A DNA stretch of 64,000 nt from Burkholderiaceae bacterium DAT-1 (GTDB taxonomy: Bacteria > Pseudomonadota > Gammaproteobacteria > Burkholderiales > Chitinimonadaceae): contig JAHRBI010000003.1 in NCBI GenBank assembly GCA_019084025.1, forward strand, positions 248,001-312,000. Reading direction: 5' to 3'. The position numbers and the translations under genes are program-made. This document shows positions 1 through 8,988 of the stretch, piece after piece; positions within the stretch are counted from its first letter, which is position 1; every line of letters starts with the position of its first letter. Under the pieces are notes generated by a model. The model was given only the letters and a program-made list of their open reading frames with translations, had not been told where the DNA came from and made no database searches.

Positions 1-1632
1 TGATACCGGACACAGGCTGAAGGTGTAGCGATCTTCGAGCGACAGATTCAGCATATCCAGCCACTTGGCCTTTTCCATCTGGTCATCCAGATTGGCGGGC
101 ACAAAGAATTCGTCATGCACATTGATGTGCTTGGCGAAGAGTTCCAGCAGCGCATGCAGTTTCTTCTGGCCGGTGGCCTTGGAAATCAGCGTAAGATAAT
201 CGAGATTCGGGGCCACGTAAAAGCCGCTGTCTGGCAGCGGTTCGGGCTTGGTTTTCAGCAGACCGGCAATGGCATGGTGGGTGCGCGCATCCAGTCCGGC
301 CACATAGCCAGTGGCATGCTCGCCAAAGCGCCCTGCCCGGCCAGCGATTTGCTTGGCCAAAGGCGCGGCAATCGGGCCCTCGGCATAACCGTCGTATTTG
401 GTGGACGTGGTAAAAATCACGCGACGGGCCGGGGTATTCAGACCCATGCCGATGGCGTCGGTGCCGACCACGATCTGGGTCTGGCCTTCGATAAAGCGCT
501 CGGCCTGCGCCTGACGCACTTCCGGCGACAGATTGCCGTAGATCGCCGATACCGCGAAGCCCTGCTCGATGACTTGATCACGCCAGTACAGCACATCGCG
601 TCGGGAAAACGCGATCAGCACATCACCCGCCTGCAGCTTGCGCAACGAGCCCAGCGGCTGCTTTTCCATTTCCAGCGCCGATTTACGCTGCAGCTCACGT
701 ATTTCCAGCGTGCCACCGACGCGCGATACCAGCGACTGAATCGCTTCCTTGGCTTCCAGCGCACCCAGCAGGTACACCGTCGACGCGGGAATCCCGCACA
801 CCGCCGCCGTCCACGCCGCACCGCGATCCGGATCGTCCAGCAGCTGGATTTCGTCGATCACGGCCACTTCGATGGGCTTGTTCGGGTTCATCATCTCCAC
901 GGTACTGGAGACATGTGTGGCTTCCGGATGCAGCTTGCGCTGCTCGCCCGTCACTAGACTCACGGCCACGCCCGCATTAAGCAGGCGGTTGTAGTTTTCC
1001 AGCGCCAGCAAACGCAGCGGCGCCAGATAGGCACCACTTTTCGCCCGCGTCAGGTGTTCCATCGCGGTGTAGGTTTTGCCGGAATTGGTCGGCCCCAGTA
1101 CGGCGATGAAATGGCGCTTCATGCCATGCGCAGTAGTAAACGATTCGGGATACAGCGACAGGTCAACCGCATCGCGGGTTTGCTCGGCCAGGAGGCTGGC
1201 GGATTTGGACGACTTGGCCGCCTTGATCCGGTCCAGCGCCAGCACGCAGCGCGAGGTCGCCATCTCGTATTTGGCGGTGAAGGCGTGCAGCGCGCTGGTC
1301 GGGTCGACCTGATACTGCTCGGACATCGCCATGATCTCGTCGATCACGCCGCGAATGCGGTTTTCCAGACGCGCCCGCGCATCTTCATTCCAGCGCGATT
1401 GCAGCAGCTCCAGCCGCTCGGCGGCATCCAGCTTGCGCCACTTGGTGCTCTTGGCGAGGAAACCGTCATCCGGAATCAGGTGGTAATGCACCGCCCGCTT
1501 GCCCACCATGATCTCGCCCTGCACCGAGACGGCATAGCTGCCATCCGAGGTCACCAGACGCGCGCGCTGGGCTTCGAGATAGGCATTGATGGCATCGGGT
1601 GTATCGGGGATCAGGTCTGTGGTGTCGGTCAT
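1..1632 (-). CDS. SUV3-like ATP-dependent RNA helicase (partial, C-terminus beyond left edge)
   Basis: The reading frame is open from an ATG at 1632 to the window edge (544 codons, no stop), so the protein is cut off at its C-terminus. After an N-terminal region of about 175 residues it shows superfamily 2 helicase motifs: Walker A GPTNSGKT near residues 179-186, DEIQ at 260-263 with LLDDPDRG following, a segment with GTDAIGMGL, and motif VI QIAGRAGRFG at 428-437. These are hallmarks of the SUV3 family, whose mitochondrial members unwind RNA with the degradosome. The bacterial role is less well known, and RNA turnover or remodelling is an inference. It is transcribed away from the DUF2306 gene. 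The long frames on the opposite strand are shadows of this gene. Confidence 0.85.
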   Translation of the reverse strand, partial: MTDTTDLIPDTPDAINAYLEAQRARLVTSDGSYAVSVQGEIMVGKRAVHYHLIPDDGFLAKSTKWRKLDAAERLELLQSRWNEDARARLENRIRGVIDEIMAMSEQYQVDPTSALHAFTAKYEMATSRCVLALDRIKAAKSSKSASLLAEQTRDAVDLSLYPESFTTAHGMKRHFIAVLGPTNSGKTYTAMEHLTRAKSGAYLAPLRLLALENYNRLLNAGVAVSLVTGEQRKLHPEATHVSSTVEMMNPNKPIEVAVIDEIQLLDDPDRGAAWTAAVCGIPASTVYLLGALEAKEAIQSLVSRVGGTLEIRELQRKSALEMEKQPLGSLRKLQAGDVLIAFSRRDVLYWRDQVIEQGFAVSAIYGNLSPEVRQAQAERFIEGQTQIVVGTDAIGMGLNTPARRVIFTTSTKYDGYAEGPIAAPLAKQIAGRAGRFGEHATGYVAGLDARTHHAIAGLLKTKPEPLPDSGFYVAPNLDYLTLISKATGQKKLHALLELFAKHINVHDEFFVPANLDDQMEKAKWLDMLNLSLEDRYTFSLCPVS

Positions 1633-1823
1633 GGGTCGGCTTGTGGTCAGAATTCAGGGTGCACTGTACAACTTATTGCAGTGCATCACACATATTTTAG
1701 CGGAGGCCGCTGCATTTCGCGCCGCCAGCCTGCATTTCGCGACCGGCGGACGTGATTGGTCGCATGTTTCTGCCGCTGGCGACGGCTTCCCGCATCATGC
1801 AGTCATCCAAGGAGGAGACGACC

Positions 1824-2432
1824 ATGAACTTCAATAGCATGATGATGTACACCAGCATCCTGAGCGCCATCTGTATCGCGACACCCTTCATTGTTCGCCG
1901 CATAATGGCAGGCAAGCTGACCGGCACCTTTGGCAGCGATATGGACAAGGTACTACGCAATGGCGGCATCGGTGCCATCGTCTCCGGCGTGATTGTGTTC
2001 TGGAGTGTGGCGAGCATCCCGGCAGATGCGCATATTTCTACTGCCGCCCGCAGCTGGTTCAGCCTGCCGGTGATGGTTCAGGCGCATATCGTCTGCGCCA
2101 TTGTTTCGCTGGTGATCGGCCCGATTGTCCTGTGGCGCAAAAAAGGCGATCGCATGCACAAGCTGCTTGGCCGCGTGTGGGTAGCGGGCATGTACGGCCT
2201 GTCGCTGACTGGCATCCCGATGTGGCTCGAACATAAGAGCGGTCCGCTGATCATCTTCTCCATCATCACCCTGATCTCGCTGACCCTGGCCCTGCGCGCC
2301 GCCTTCAAACGCGATATCCGTACCCATCTGCGCTTCATGCTGGGCAGCTACATCGGTCTTCTGGTTGCACTGGTGTTCGCCATGATTCCGGGCCGTGTGG
2401 TGGCCAACTGGGTGATTGCGCTGTTTGCCTGA
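1824..2432 (+). CDS. DUF2306-type integral membrane protein
   Basis: A 202-residue protein starting at ATG 1824, chosen because AAGGAGGA at 1809-1816 is well placed and because homologous-looking sequence begins there rather than at upstream in-frame codons. It has at least four hydrophobic segments. The central KKGDRMHKLLGRVW and the later KRDIRTHLRFMLGSY carry the conserved His/Arg pattern of the DUF2306 predicted membrane family. That family has no firm biochemical function. It stands alone between a divergent helicase gene and pfkA, about 80 bp upstream of the latter. No signal peptide separate from the first membrane segment is visible. Confidence 0.7.
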   Translation: MNFNSMMMYTSILSAICIATPFIVRRIMAGKLTGTFGSDMDKVLRNGGIGAIVSGVIVFWSVASIPADAHISTAARSWFSLPVMVQAHIVCAIVSLVIGPIVLWRKKGDRMHKLLGRVWVAGMYGLSLTGIPMWLEHKSGPLIIFSIITLISLTLALRAAFKRDIRTHLRFMLGSYIGLLVALVFAMIPGRVVANWVIALFA

Positions 2433-2513
2433 TGCGCCTCTAGCCTGCTTCTCTACCGTAATCGCGTGAGCCGGACTATCATGTCAGGTCACGCGATTGC
2501 CTATTGGAGCAAC

Positions 2514-3623
2514 ATGGCTACCCCGATCAAGCGCATTGCCATCAGCACCGGCGGTGGCGATGCCCCCGGCCTCAATGCCGTTATCCGCGCAGTGGTGACA
2601 GCTGCCGCGCAGCAGGGCTGGGAATGCTATGGCATCCGCGATGGCTTTGGCGGCATCTTCTTCCCCGAACGCTACGCCGATGGCGGACTGATCCGCCTGC
2701 GACCGGAACAGGTCGCGAACCTCACCCATGTCGGCGGGACGGTAATCGGCACTAGCAATCGCGGCAATCCGTTTGCCTTTCCGGTGACGCGCCCCGATGG
2801 CAGCGTGCATGAAGTGGATCGCTCGGACGAAGTCATCGATTTCTTTGCCGCCCACCAGCTGGATGCACTGGTCGCCGTAGGCGGCGATGGCACCCTGACG
2901 ATTGCCGATCAGCTCTATAAAAAGGGTCTGCGCGTGATCGGCGTGCCGAAAACCATCGACAACGATCTCGACAAGACCTACACCACCTTCGGTTTTGATA
3001 CCGCCGTCAGCTTTGCCACCGAAAGCATCGACCGCCTGCATAGCACCGCCCAGAGCCACCAGCGCATCATGGTGGTGGAAGTGATGGGCCGCTACGCGGG
3101 CTGGATTGCGCTGCACGCGGGCCTCGCCGCCAATGCACATGCCATTCTGCTGCCGGAAATGCCGTTCGATATCAACACACTGGCCACTTTCCTGCGCGAG
3201 CGCGAATCGCGTGATCAGCAGTACGCCATCGTGGTGGTCGCCGAGGGTGCGACACCAGTCGGCGGCGGCCACGCGCTGCTCCCCGATCAAGAAGCGGGGC
3301 ACGCAGAACGACTGGGCGGCATGGGCGAACAGGTCGCGCAGGCGCTTGGCAAGCTCACTGGCAAGGACGTGCGCACCGTGGTCCTCGGCCACTTGCTGCG
3401 CGGCGGCAGCCCCAGCGCCTTCGACCGCCTCGCCGCCCTGCGCTTTGGCGCCGCTGCCGTGCGTGCGCTGGCGCAAGGGCAAAACGGCGTGATGGTGGCG
3501 CTGGCCTTTCCGAATGTGAACTATGTGCCACTGGATGAAGTGGCTGGCCGGATGAAGAGTGTGCCGCTGGATGGGGATACGCTGGCGACGGCACGGGCAC
3601 TTGGGGTGTGTTTGGGGGATTGA
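2514..3623 (+). CDS. pfkA: 6-phosphofructokinase
   Basis: A 369-residue cytoplasmic enzyme phosphorylating fructose 6-phosphate to fructose 1,6-bisphosphate. I chose ATG 2514 (GGAG at 2506-2509) over an upstream start, because the fold begins with IKRIAISTGGGDAPGLNAV. Visible motifs are GGDG at residues 123-126, PKTIDND at 145-151 with the catalytic Asp, and MGRYAGW at 191-197. The Gly in GGDG is typical of ATP-dependent enzymes. The Lys before TIDND (residue 146) is the residue usually found in pyrophosphate-dependent and some non-regulatory ATP enzymes. The phosphoryl donor therefore cannot be settled by eye; ATP is slightly favoured. The stop codon overlaps the next small gene. Confidence 0.88.
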   Translation: MATPIKRIAISTGGGDAPGLNAVIRAVVTAAAQQGWECYGIRDGFGGIFFPERYADGGLIRLRPEQVANLTHVGGTVIGTSNRGNPFAFPVTRPDGSVHEVDRSDEVIDFFAAHQLDALVAVGGDGTLTIADQLYKKGLRVIGVPKTIDNDLDKTYTTFGFDTAVSFATESIDRLHSTAQSHQRIMVVEVMGRYAGWIALHAGLAANAHAILLPEMPFDINTLATFLRERESRDQQYAIVVVAEGATPVGGGHALLPDQEAGHAERLGGMGEQVAQALGKLTGKDVRTVVLGHLLRGGSPSAFDRLAALRFGAAAVRALAQGQNGVMVALAFPNVNYVPLDEVAGRMKSVPLDGDTLATARALGVCLGD

Positions 3624-3979
3624 TCATCAGCCGAGCCCGCCTCCTCCACCTTTGCCTCGCCATCAGCCTGCCACTGTGGTTCCACCTGCTGCTTGTGGGG
3701 CTGGCACACATCTTCCCGCATACGATCACCGAGCGCAGCGCGCACACACTGGATCAATACGCCGGGCTGGCAGGTGCTGCGCTGACTTTGCTCGTCTGGT
3801 GGTATGTACCGATGCGGCGCTGGATCAGGTTTGCCAGTGGCCCGGTTATCCTGATCGGCGTGATCCTGCCGGATCTGTGGTGGGGATTCATGCCCCACCA
3901 TCATCATTGCTGGCAACCTGGGAATTATCTGGAGGCGCCGATTGATTACGGCGGGATGGGAATGCCGGCGTGTGAGTAA
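3608..3979 (+). CDS. Small hypothetical membrane protein
   Basis: About 120 residues, starting at GTG 3608 or at TTG 3620, which overlaps the pfkA stop (TTGA). Both starts are non-ATG and neither has a convincing ribosome binding site, so the start is uncertain. The protein has three hydrophobic stretches with short loops, then a His-rich MPHHHHCW segment and a hydrophilic tail ending in Cys-Glu. I recognise no family. The overlap with pfkA suggests translational coupling, but a link to glycolysis is only positional. Confidence 0.5.
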   Translation: MFGGLIISRARLLHLCLAISLPLWFHLLLVGLAHIFPHTITERSAHTLDQYAGLAGAALTLLVWWYVPMRRWIRFASGPVILIGVILPDLWWGFMPHHHHCWQPGNYLEAPIDYGGMGMPACE

Positions 3980-4057
3980 TATCGAAACTCAAACGGAGTA
4001 AGGATGTCGTAGGCTTAATTTAGATATGACCACTTGCTTTACTAAAGACGATATCAC

Positions 4058-4471
4058 CTACTCGACAAACGGGTTACACACCTTCACACCGGTACCCGCA
4101 AAATCCGCCTCATTACGCGTCACCAGCGTCAGATCATAAATCAGCGCAACAGCCGCAATCTGCATATCAATAGCATGCTGTGTGCCTCCGGCCGTCAACA
4201 TGCCCCAAACCTGAGCGCACTCGGTATCGAAGGAAATGATGCGGTGCGAGTACTCTCCGGTCAGCGCGGATAGCCAGCGATCCAGGGCTGCGGCTTGCAG
4301 TTCATCCCCACGGCGTCGGATACGCTCGGCACCCCGGCGAATTTCGCCCACGACCTGAACGGGCAGAAACAACTCATCCGGGTCGGCCTCTGCGAAGAAC
4401 TGCTGGACGCCAAGATTGGCTCGCGCCCCCTTGCGGGCCTCACTGATGACATTCGTGTCGATCAGGAACAT
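4058..4471 (-). CDS. PIN-domain toxin ribonuclease, VapC/FitB type
   Basis: A 137-residue PIN-domain protein. The N-terminal FLIDTNVISE carries the first acidic residue. EIRRGAERI, HAIDMQIAA and TRNEADF supply the remaining conserved acidic residues of the Mg-dependent RNase centre. The spacing and the TDT-like N-terminus match the FitB/VapC group, which cleave RNA and are neutralised by a co-encoded antitoxin. Only 3 bases separate it from the antitoxin gene upstream, so the pair is an operon. Length is normal and all acidic positions appear intact, so it is probably functional. Confidence 0.85.
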   Translation of the reverse strand: MFLIDTNVISEARKGARANLGVQQFFAEADPDELFLPVQVVGEIRRGAERIRRRGDELQAAALDRWLSALTGEYSHRIISFDTECAQVWGMLTAGGTQHAIDMQIAAVALIYDLTLVTRNEADFAGTGVKVCNPFVE

Positions 4472-4474
4472 GAC

Positions 4475-4684
4475 TTACTTCACAGTCCGGGCAAAGTCAG
4501 CGTCCTCACCGACATCCGGCATGCTTGCAAGTACGTCAGCAAAGCTGCGTTTAGGCAGCCCTAGTAGCGATGCCTTCAAAATCCGGCGATGTTCCGCCTC
4601 CGCGCTAATGCCATGTGCAGCCGCGCGTTGCTTGAGCGCATTCGCCACTTCATCTTCAATATTGCGTACAACCAGGCTCGCCAT
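4475..4684 (-). CDS. FitA-type ribbon-helix-helix antitoxin
   Basis: A 69-residue protein starting at ATG 4684, preceded by GGAGG five bases upstream (minus strand). An upstream in-frame ATG would lack such a site. The N-terminus MASLVVRNIEDEVANALKQR followed by RAAAHGISAEAEHRRIL is the typical FitA/Arc-type DNA-binding pattern of VapB-like antitoxins. The C-terminal part (SFADVLASMPDVGEDADF) is the likely toxin-wrapping segment. Family knowledge implies that it represses its own promoter together with the toxin. The promoter should lie in 4685-4800; I could not fix its elements. Confidence 0.82.
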   Translation of the reverse strand: MASLVVRNIEDEVANALKQRAAAHGISAEAEHRRILKASLLGLPKRSFADVLASMPDVGEDADFARTVK

Positions 4685-4828
4685 CGCAGCCTCCAAAAAT
4701 GATTGCATTGATAGCAAATTAGCATGTCGTGGTAATCAAAGCAATAAGAACAGTCCAACCCACAATCCACCCACTAAACTGCTGATATCAGTACAATACC
4801 GCCCCCACGCCCTCTACCGGACATCCCC

Positions 4829-6073
4829 ATGACCCAGCCACTCGACTCTCTTTCCACCCGTGTGGCCATTATTGGCGCGGGTCCGGCCGGACTCATAGCG
4901 GCGGAGGTGCTGAGCGAGGCGGGGGTGCAGGTGGATGTGTTCGACGCCATGCCTTCGGTAGGGCGCAAGTTTTTGCTGGCGGGTGTGGGCGGGATGAATA
5001 TCACGCATTCCGAGCCCTACGAGGCCTTTGTCGGGCGCTATGGCGCGCGGCAGGCCGAGGTGAAGCGGCTGCTGGATGCCTTCACGCCGGACCAGCTGCG
5101 CGAGTGGATTCACGGGCTGGGCATCGAAACCTTTGTCGGTAGCTCCGGCAAGGTGTTTCCGACCGATATGAAGGCGGCGCCGCTGCTGCGCGCCTGGCTG
5201 CATCGCCTGAAATCGCGCGGGGTGCGCCTGCATGTGCGGCATCGCTGGACCGGCTGGTCAGCAGACGAGGCGCTCACGTTCAGCACCCCCAATGGCGATC
5301 TGACAGTTCGTGCCGAGGCGACGGTTCTGGCACTAGGTGGTGCGAGCTGGCCCAAGCTGGGATCGGATGGAAGCTGGGTGGAGAGACTGGTACAGCGCGG
5401 GGTAAATATCGCGCCGTTGCAGGCCGCCAATTGCGGCTTCGAGCTGAACTGGACCGACCATCTCAAGCAAAAATTTGCCGGCTCACCGCTGAAGTCGGTG
5501 CACCTGAGCTACACGGCACCGAATGGCACGGTCTATGCCCGCAAAGGCGAATGCGTGCTGACCGAGCAAGGGCTGGAGGGCAATCTGATCTACGCTTTGG
5601 GTGCGCCGATTCGTGATGCCATTCGCGACCATGGCCCGCAAACGGTATATCTGGATTTGCTGCCGGATCGTCCTGCCGACAAAGTGCTGGCCGAAGTCGC
5701 GCATCCACGCGGATCACGCTCGCTCTCGAGTCATCTGGAAAGCCGCTTAGGCCTGAAGGGCGTGCGCACTGCGCTGATCTACGAATGCGTCAGCAAAACC
5801 GATATGCAGAACCCGACCCGGCTCGCCGCTGCCATCAAAGCCCTGCCACTCAGCTTCCAGCGTCCGCGCCCGCTTGCCGAAGCCATCAGCACCGCAGGTG
5901 GCGTGCAATTTGAAGCCCTAAACCACGGCCTGATGCTCACCGCCCTGCCCGGCACCTTCTGCGCAGGCGAAATGCTGGACTGGGAAGCCCCCACGGGCGG
6001 CTACCTGCTCACCGGCTGTTTTGCCAGTGGCAGGATGGCTGCACATGGGGTGCTTAAGTTGCTCTCGCGTTAA
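4829..6073 (+). CDS. BaiN/HI0933-type NAD(P)/FAD-dependent flavoprotein
   Basis: A 414-residue flavoprotein. An N-terminal Rossmann motif VAIIGAGPAGLIAAEVL (about residues 12-28) binds FAD. GRKFLLAGVGGMNITHSE near 47-64 is the signature of the HI0933/BaiN family. ATVLALGGASWPKLGSDG (about 165-182) and a C-terminal TGGYLLTGCFASGRMAAHG are further FAD contacts of the same family. The closest grouping is the subfamily sometimes called TIGR03862-type. Substrates for this family are mostly unknown, so only a redox role is claimed. Its stop overlaps the convergent TonB receptor gene by 4 bp. Confidence 0.82.
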   Translation: MTQPLDSLSTRVAIIGAGPAGLIAAEVLSEAGVQVDVFDAMPSVGRKFLLAGVGGMNITHSEPYEAFVGRYGARQAEVKRLLDAFTPDQLREWIHGLGIETFVGSSGKVFPTDMKAAPLLRAWLHRLKSRGVRLHVRHRWTGWSADEALTFSTPNGDLTVRAEATVLALGGASWPKLGSDGSWVERLVQRGVNIAPLQAANCGFELNWTDHLKQKFAGSPLKSVHLSYTAPNGTVYARKGECVLTEQGLEGNLIYALGAPIRDAIRDHGPQTVYLDLLPDRPADKVLAEVAHPRGSRSLSSHLESRLGLKGVRTALIYECVSKTDMQNPTRLAAAIKALPLSFQRPRPLAEAISTAGGVQFEALNHGLMLTALPGTFCAGEMLDWEAPTGGYLLTGCFASGRMAAHGVLKLLSR

Positions 6074-8349
6074 AACCCGTACTTCACACTGCCAAACACG
6101 GTCCGCTGCGGGAACGGGTGGTACAGGATGAACTTGCGATTGGCGAGATTATCCACGCCGGCCGTGCCGCTCCAGTGTTTATCCAGCTTGTACTGCACGT
6201 GTGCATCGGCCACCAGAAAGCTGTCGAATCCGCCAAATACACCATTGGCCACATCGGTATTGTCCAGCGTGGAATACTGCTGGCCACTGTAACGGATACC
6301 CAGTGAGCCGGTGGTGTTTTCATTGAAGCGCCAGCTCCCCAGCAGCGTGGCACGCCAGGTGGGGACGTAAGGCAGTCGTTTGTCGACAACCGTCGTGGTG
6401 CCCGCCCAGCTTGGGTCAGACACCGTACGCGCATCGGCCCATGTCACCGAACCGGACAGGCTGAATGCTTGCCAGATAAGGTGCTGCCGCTCGAAGGCCA
6501 CTTCCACGCCCTGTGTATGCGTCTTGTCGACGTTCATCACATAGCTGTAGGTCTGGCTGCTGCCCGGTACCAGTGTCGCGGTTTGCGAGATCAGGGCGTC
6601 GCGCACGCTTTCGTCAAACAGCGATACGCGCAGGCTGGCGTCGTCCGACTGATAGCGCCAGGCCAGCTCGGCGGCGGTCACCGCTTCGGGCTTCAGATTG
6701 GGATTGGGCGCGGTAAAGGTCGTGCCGGTGGACACCAGCTGATACAGCTCGCCCACGGTCGGGAAGCGCCACGCGCGGCCAAACGAGGCCGTCAGCTGCG
6801 TACCCGGACTCAGCGACCATTCCAGCGCCAGCTTCGGAGAGGCATGCGCTGCATCGACACCGGGCTGGTTAACGCTTGTCAGCTTGCCTGCGCTGCTAGT
6901 ACTGGCATTCACGCCGTTTTCGGCGCGCCACCATTCTTCCCGCAGACCCATCACAGCACGCAGCCCCGGCTGAATACGCCAGGCATCCTGAATCCACAGC
7001 GCACTGGTCACGGTGCGGCCTTCGCCATTGGAGAACAGCGTGGAGGGCTGGCCGTCCTGCCAGCTGGCGTTTGTATAGGTCGGATTCTTCAGGGTATAGC
7101 GATCGGTATGCACGCCTGCCGACAGCTCATGCGCGGGCGACAGCTTCCAAACCACCTTGCCGTCTGCGGTCTGCCATCCGGTACCGTCATAAGCCGCCAC
7201 CTTGCCTGCAGGCTGGAACTGCGTCGTCCCCGTCACCACGGCAGAAGGGGAAGTCTGGCGGTCGTGCTTCATATCGTAAGACGTCGCCACCAGCTCCCAG
7301 GCCAGATCACTGGTGCCATTGTGCGACAGCGAGGCACTGTGCATGACATGCTGCTGGTCGAGCCCATATGTGCCGCTGGCAAATCCGGCGACATTGGCAT
7401 AGGTCGGCTGGCCCGTCGTCTTACTCTGCAGGAAGGATTGCGTGCCAGCATCGGCATCGTTGTGCCAGTAGCCCAGCGTATAGGCCAGATGCGTGCCGGG
7501 TGCCAGCAGATAGTCGAACGCCGCCTTCACCGTATCCATACGGGTATGCAGCAGGCCGCTGGCGCCATACACATTGGCGACCTGTCCCAGCTTGTTTACA
7601 TCGGCATAGCCACCCGTCGAGCCAGTTGGCTGGCTGGCGGCAGTGAGATAGGAGAGTGGCTGGCTATGGCTGTCCTGATGATTGGCATCCACACGGATGG
7701 CCAGATCACCGAGCTTGTGCCCCAAGTGGAAGGCGGTCTGGCTGGTGAGGTAATGATCGCTCACGCCGTACTGGCTGAACGACTGGCTGGCGAGGGTCTG
7801 GTTAATACTGGCTTCGAACTGCTCCGGCAGACGTGTTTTTATATCGACGACGGCCCCCATCGAATTGCCCGCATAGGCCGCCGAGAACGGGCCATACATC
7901 ACGTCGATCCGGTCGATTTCTTCCGGCGCGATCATGCCCCAGCGTGGCGCACCGATCGTATTGTTGTTTGCCACCAGCGCCGTCAGCAGCACGCCGTCCG
8001 CATAGACCAGACTGCGCGCACTCGAATTCACGCCCCAGGTCCGCGTGGCCAGCACGGGCTGGGTATCACCGGCATTGCGTTTGCGCACAAACAGGCTGGG
8101 CATGTATTTCAGCGCGTCCTCGGTATCCAGCACGTTCACCGTCTCGGCAATCGTGCGGGCATCGGTTTGCTGGACGGTTTGGGCGCGGGCCTGTGGCAGG
8201 GCCGCATTGGGATTGCCACTGATCGAGATTGTGTCGACGCGCTGCGGATCAGCCGACTCTTCGGCAGACACACACACGGACAAGGCACTCAGTACCGACA
8301 GTGCAATCAGAGAAAGACGGGTGTTCAGATGAGTTTGATGCAATTTCAT
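6070..8349 (-). CDS. TonB-dependent outer membrane receptor, probably for copper or a metal complex
   Basis: A 759-residue protein from ATG 8349 with a cleavable signal peptide (hydrophobic LSLIALSVLSALSV, cut near residue 29 after VSA). Next come a short segment that may be the TonB box (VDTISISG) and a plug domain (ALKYMPSLFVRKRN, then APEEIDRIDVMYGPFSAAY and GAVVDIKT). A long beta-barrel ends in the terminal aromatic FGSVKYGF expected for outer membrane barrels. Such receptors import large or scarce ligands with energy from TonB/ExbBD. The gene follows a YcnI-like gene by 18 bp, and a DUF2946 gene lies upstream, so a copper-related ligand is inferred. Nothing in the barrel itself proves the ligand. 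Confidence 0.88.
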   Translation of the reverse strand: MKLHQTHLNTRLSLIALSVLSALSVCVSAEESADPQRVDTISISGNPNAALPQARAQTVQQTDARTIAETVNVLDTEDALKYMPSLFVRKRNAGDTQPVLATRTWGVNSSARSLVYADGVLLTALVANNNTIGAPRWGMIAPEEIDRIDVMYGPFSAAYAGNSMGAVVDIKTRLPEQFEASINQTLASQSFSQYGVSDHYLTSQTAFHLGHKLGDLAIRVDANHQDSHSQPLSYLTAASQPTGSTGGYADVNKLGQVANVYGASGLLHTRMDTVKAAFDYLLAPGTHLAYTLGYWHNDADAGTQSFLQSKTTGQPTYANVAGFASGTYGLDQQHVMHSASLSHNGTSDLAWELVATSYDMKHDRQTSPSAVVTGTTQFQPAGKVAAYDGTGWQTADGKVVWKLSPAHELSAGVHTDRYTLKNPTYTNASWQDGQPSTLFSNGEGRTVTSALWIQDAWRIQPGLRAVMGLREEWWRAENGVNASTSSAGKLTSVNQPGVDAAHASPKLALEWSLSPGTQLTASFGRAWRFPTVGELYQLVSTGTTFTAPNPNLKPEAVTAAELAWRYQSDDASLRVSLFDESVRDALISQTATLVPGSSQTYSYVMNVDKTHTQGVEVAFERQHLIWQAFSLSGSVTWADARTVSDPSWAGTTTVVDKRLPYVPTWRATLLGSWRFNENTTGSLGIRYSGQQYSTLDNTDVANGVFGGFDSFLVADAHVQYKLDKHWSGTAGVDNLANRKFILYHPFPQRTVFGSVKYGF

Positions 8350-8367
8350 GACAGGATTCCGGGGCAA

Positions 8368-8886
8368 TCAGTGGGCGTGGCCAGCGTGTTCATTGGGCAG
8401 GACGGTCAGCTTCGGCGCAGGATGGGCAGACTTTTCACCTGCCGCCGGAATCTCGCGCCAGTCGTGTTCGCCTTGCTCGCACAATTGCTTCACTGGCCAG
8501 TACAGCGTGCCCGCTTCGACGGGTAGCTTTACCTGCATCACAAACTCGTCGTAGAAATCGTTCGGCAGCGAACCGCCTTCCCAGATCACACGACGTACAT
8601 CTTCCTTGATGGTTTTGCCGTGGCTGTCATAGGGTTTGGCCAGCGGTGCCTTTTCGACTTTGAGCTGCCAGCCCGCCTTGGGCATGGGATGTGCGCCCAG
8701 CACGCCTTCCGGAATCGTGACCTCGATAGATCGGGTCGCCGATCCATCACAGCCGTGGCCGATCTTGATCACTGCTTTGTAATAACTGCCCGCCTTAGCT
8801 TCGGGGACGTCGAACGAGGGATGCGCCCATGCGCATGCACCCATGCCGGCGCATGCGGCCAGCAGAAGATGACGAATCATATTCAT
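8368..8886 (-). CDS. YcnI-like (DUF1775) periplasmic copper-binding protein
   Basis: A 172-residue exported protein. A signal peptide ends in ACAWA, so the mature protein would begin with His22 (HPSFDVPEAKAG). DUF1775/YcnI proteins use exactly such an N-terminal His, with a Glu and a Trp, to bind copper. Conserved features include GSYYKAVIKIGHGCDGS, the aromatic-rich VIWEGGSLPNDFYDEF and LYWPVKQLCEQGEHDW. It ends in a His-rich NEHAGHAH tail, possibly extra metal ligands. It sits between a DUF2946 gene and the TonB receptor in one direction, supporting a role in copper capture or delivery. Family assignment is firm; the physiological direction is inferred. Confidence 0.85.
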   Translation of the reverse strand: MNMIRHLLLAACAGMGACAWAHPSFDVPEAKAGSYYKAVIKIGHGCDGSATRSIEVTIPEGVLGAHPMPKAGWQLKVEKAPLAKPYDSHGKTIKEDVRRVIWEGGSLPNDFYDEFVMQVKLPVEAGTLYWPVKQLCEQGEHDWREIPAAGEKSAHPAPKLTVLPNEHAGHAH

Positions 8887-8988
8887 GAAAATACTCTGTC
8901 AGATCAGCGTGATACAGATACCCCGTGCACGCAGAAGCGCGCAGCTGCGAAGGGGAAACGCAGCCCGAACGGGGCAACAGATTGCAAA

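Noticed and set aside
115-1755. Plus-strand open frames at the left edge
   Set aside because: They lie opposite the SUV3-like helicase, whose frame has clear helicase motifs and no stop to the edge.
6469-8526. 685-codon open frame on the plus strand
   Set aside because: It lies antisense to the TonB receptor and YcnI genes, with His/Arg/Gln-rich composition typical of a shadow frame and no domain pattern.
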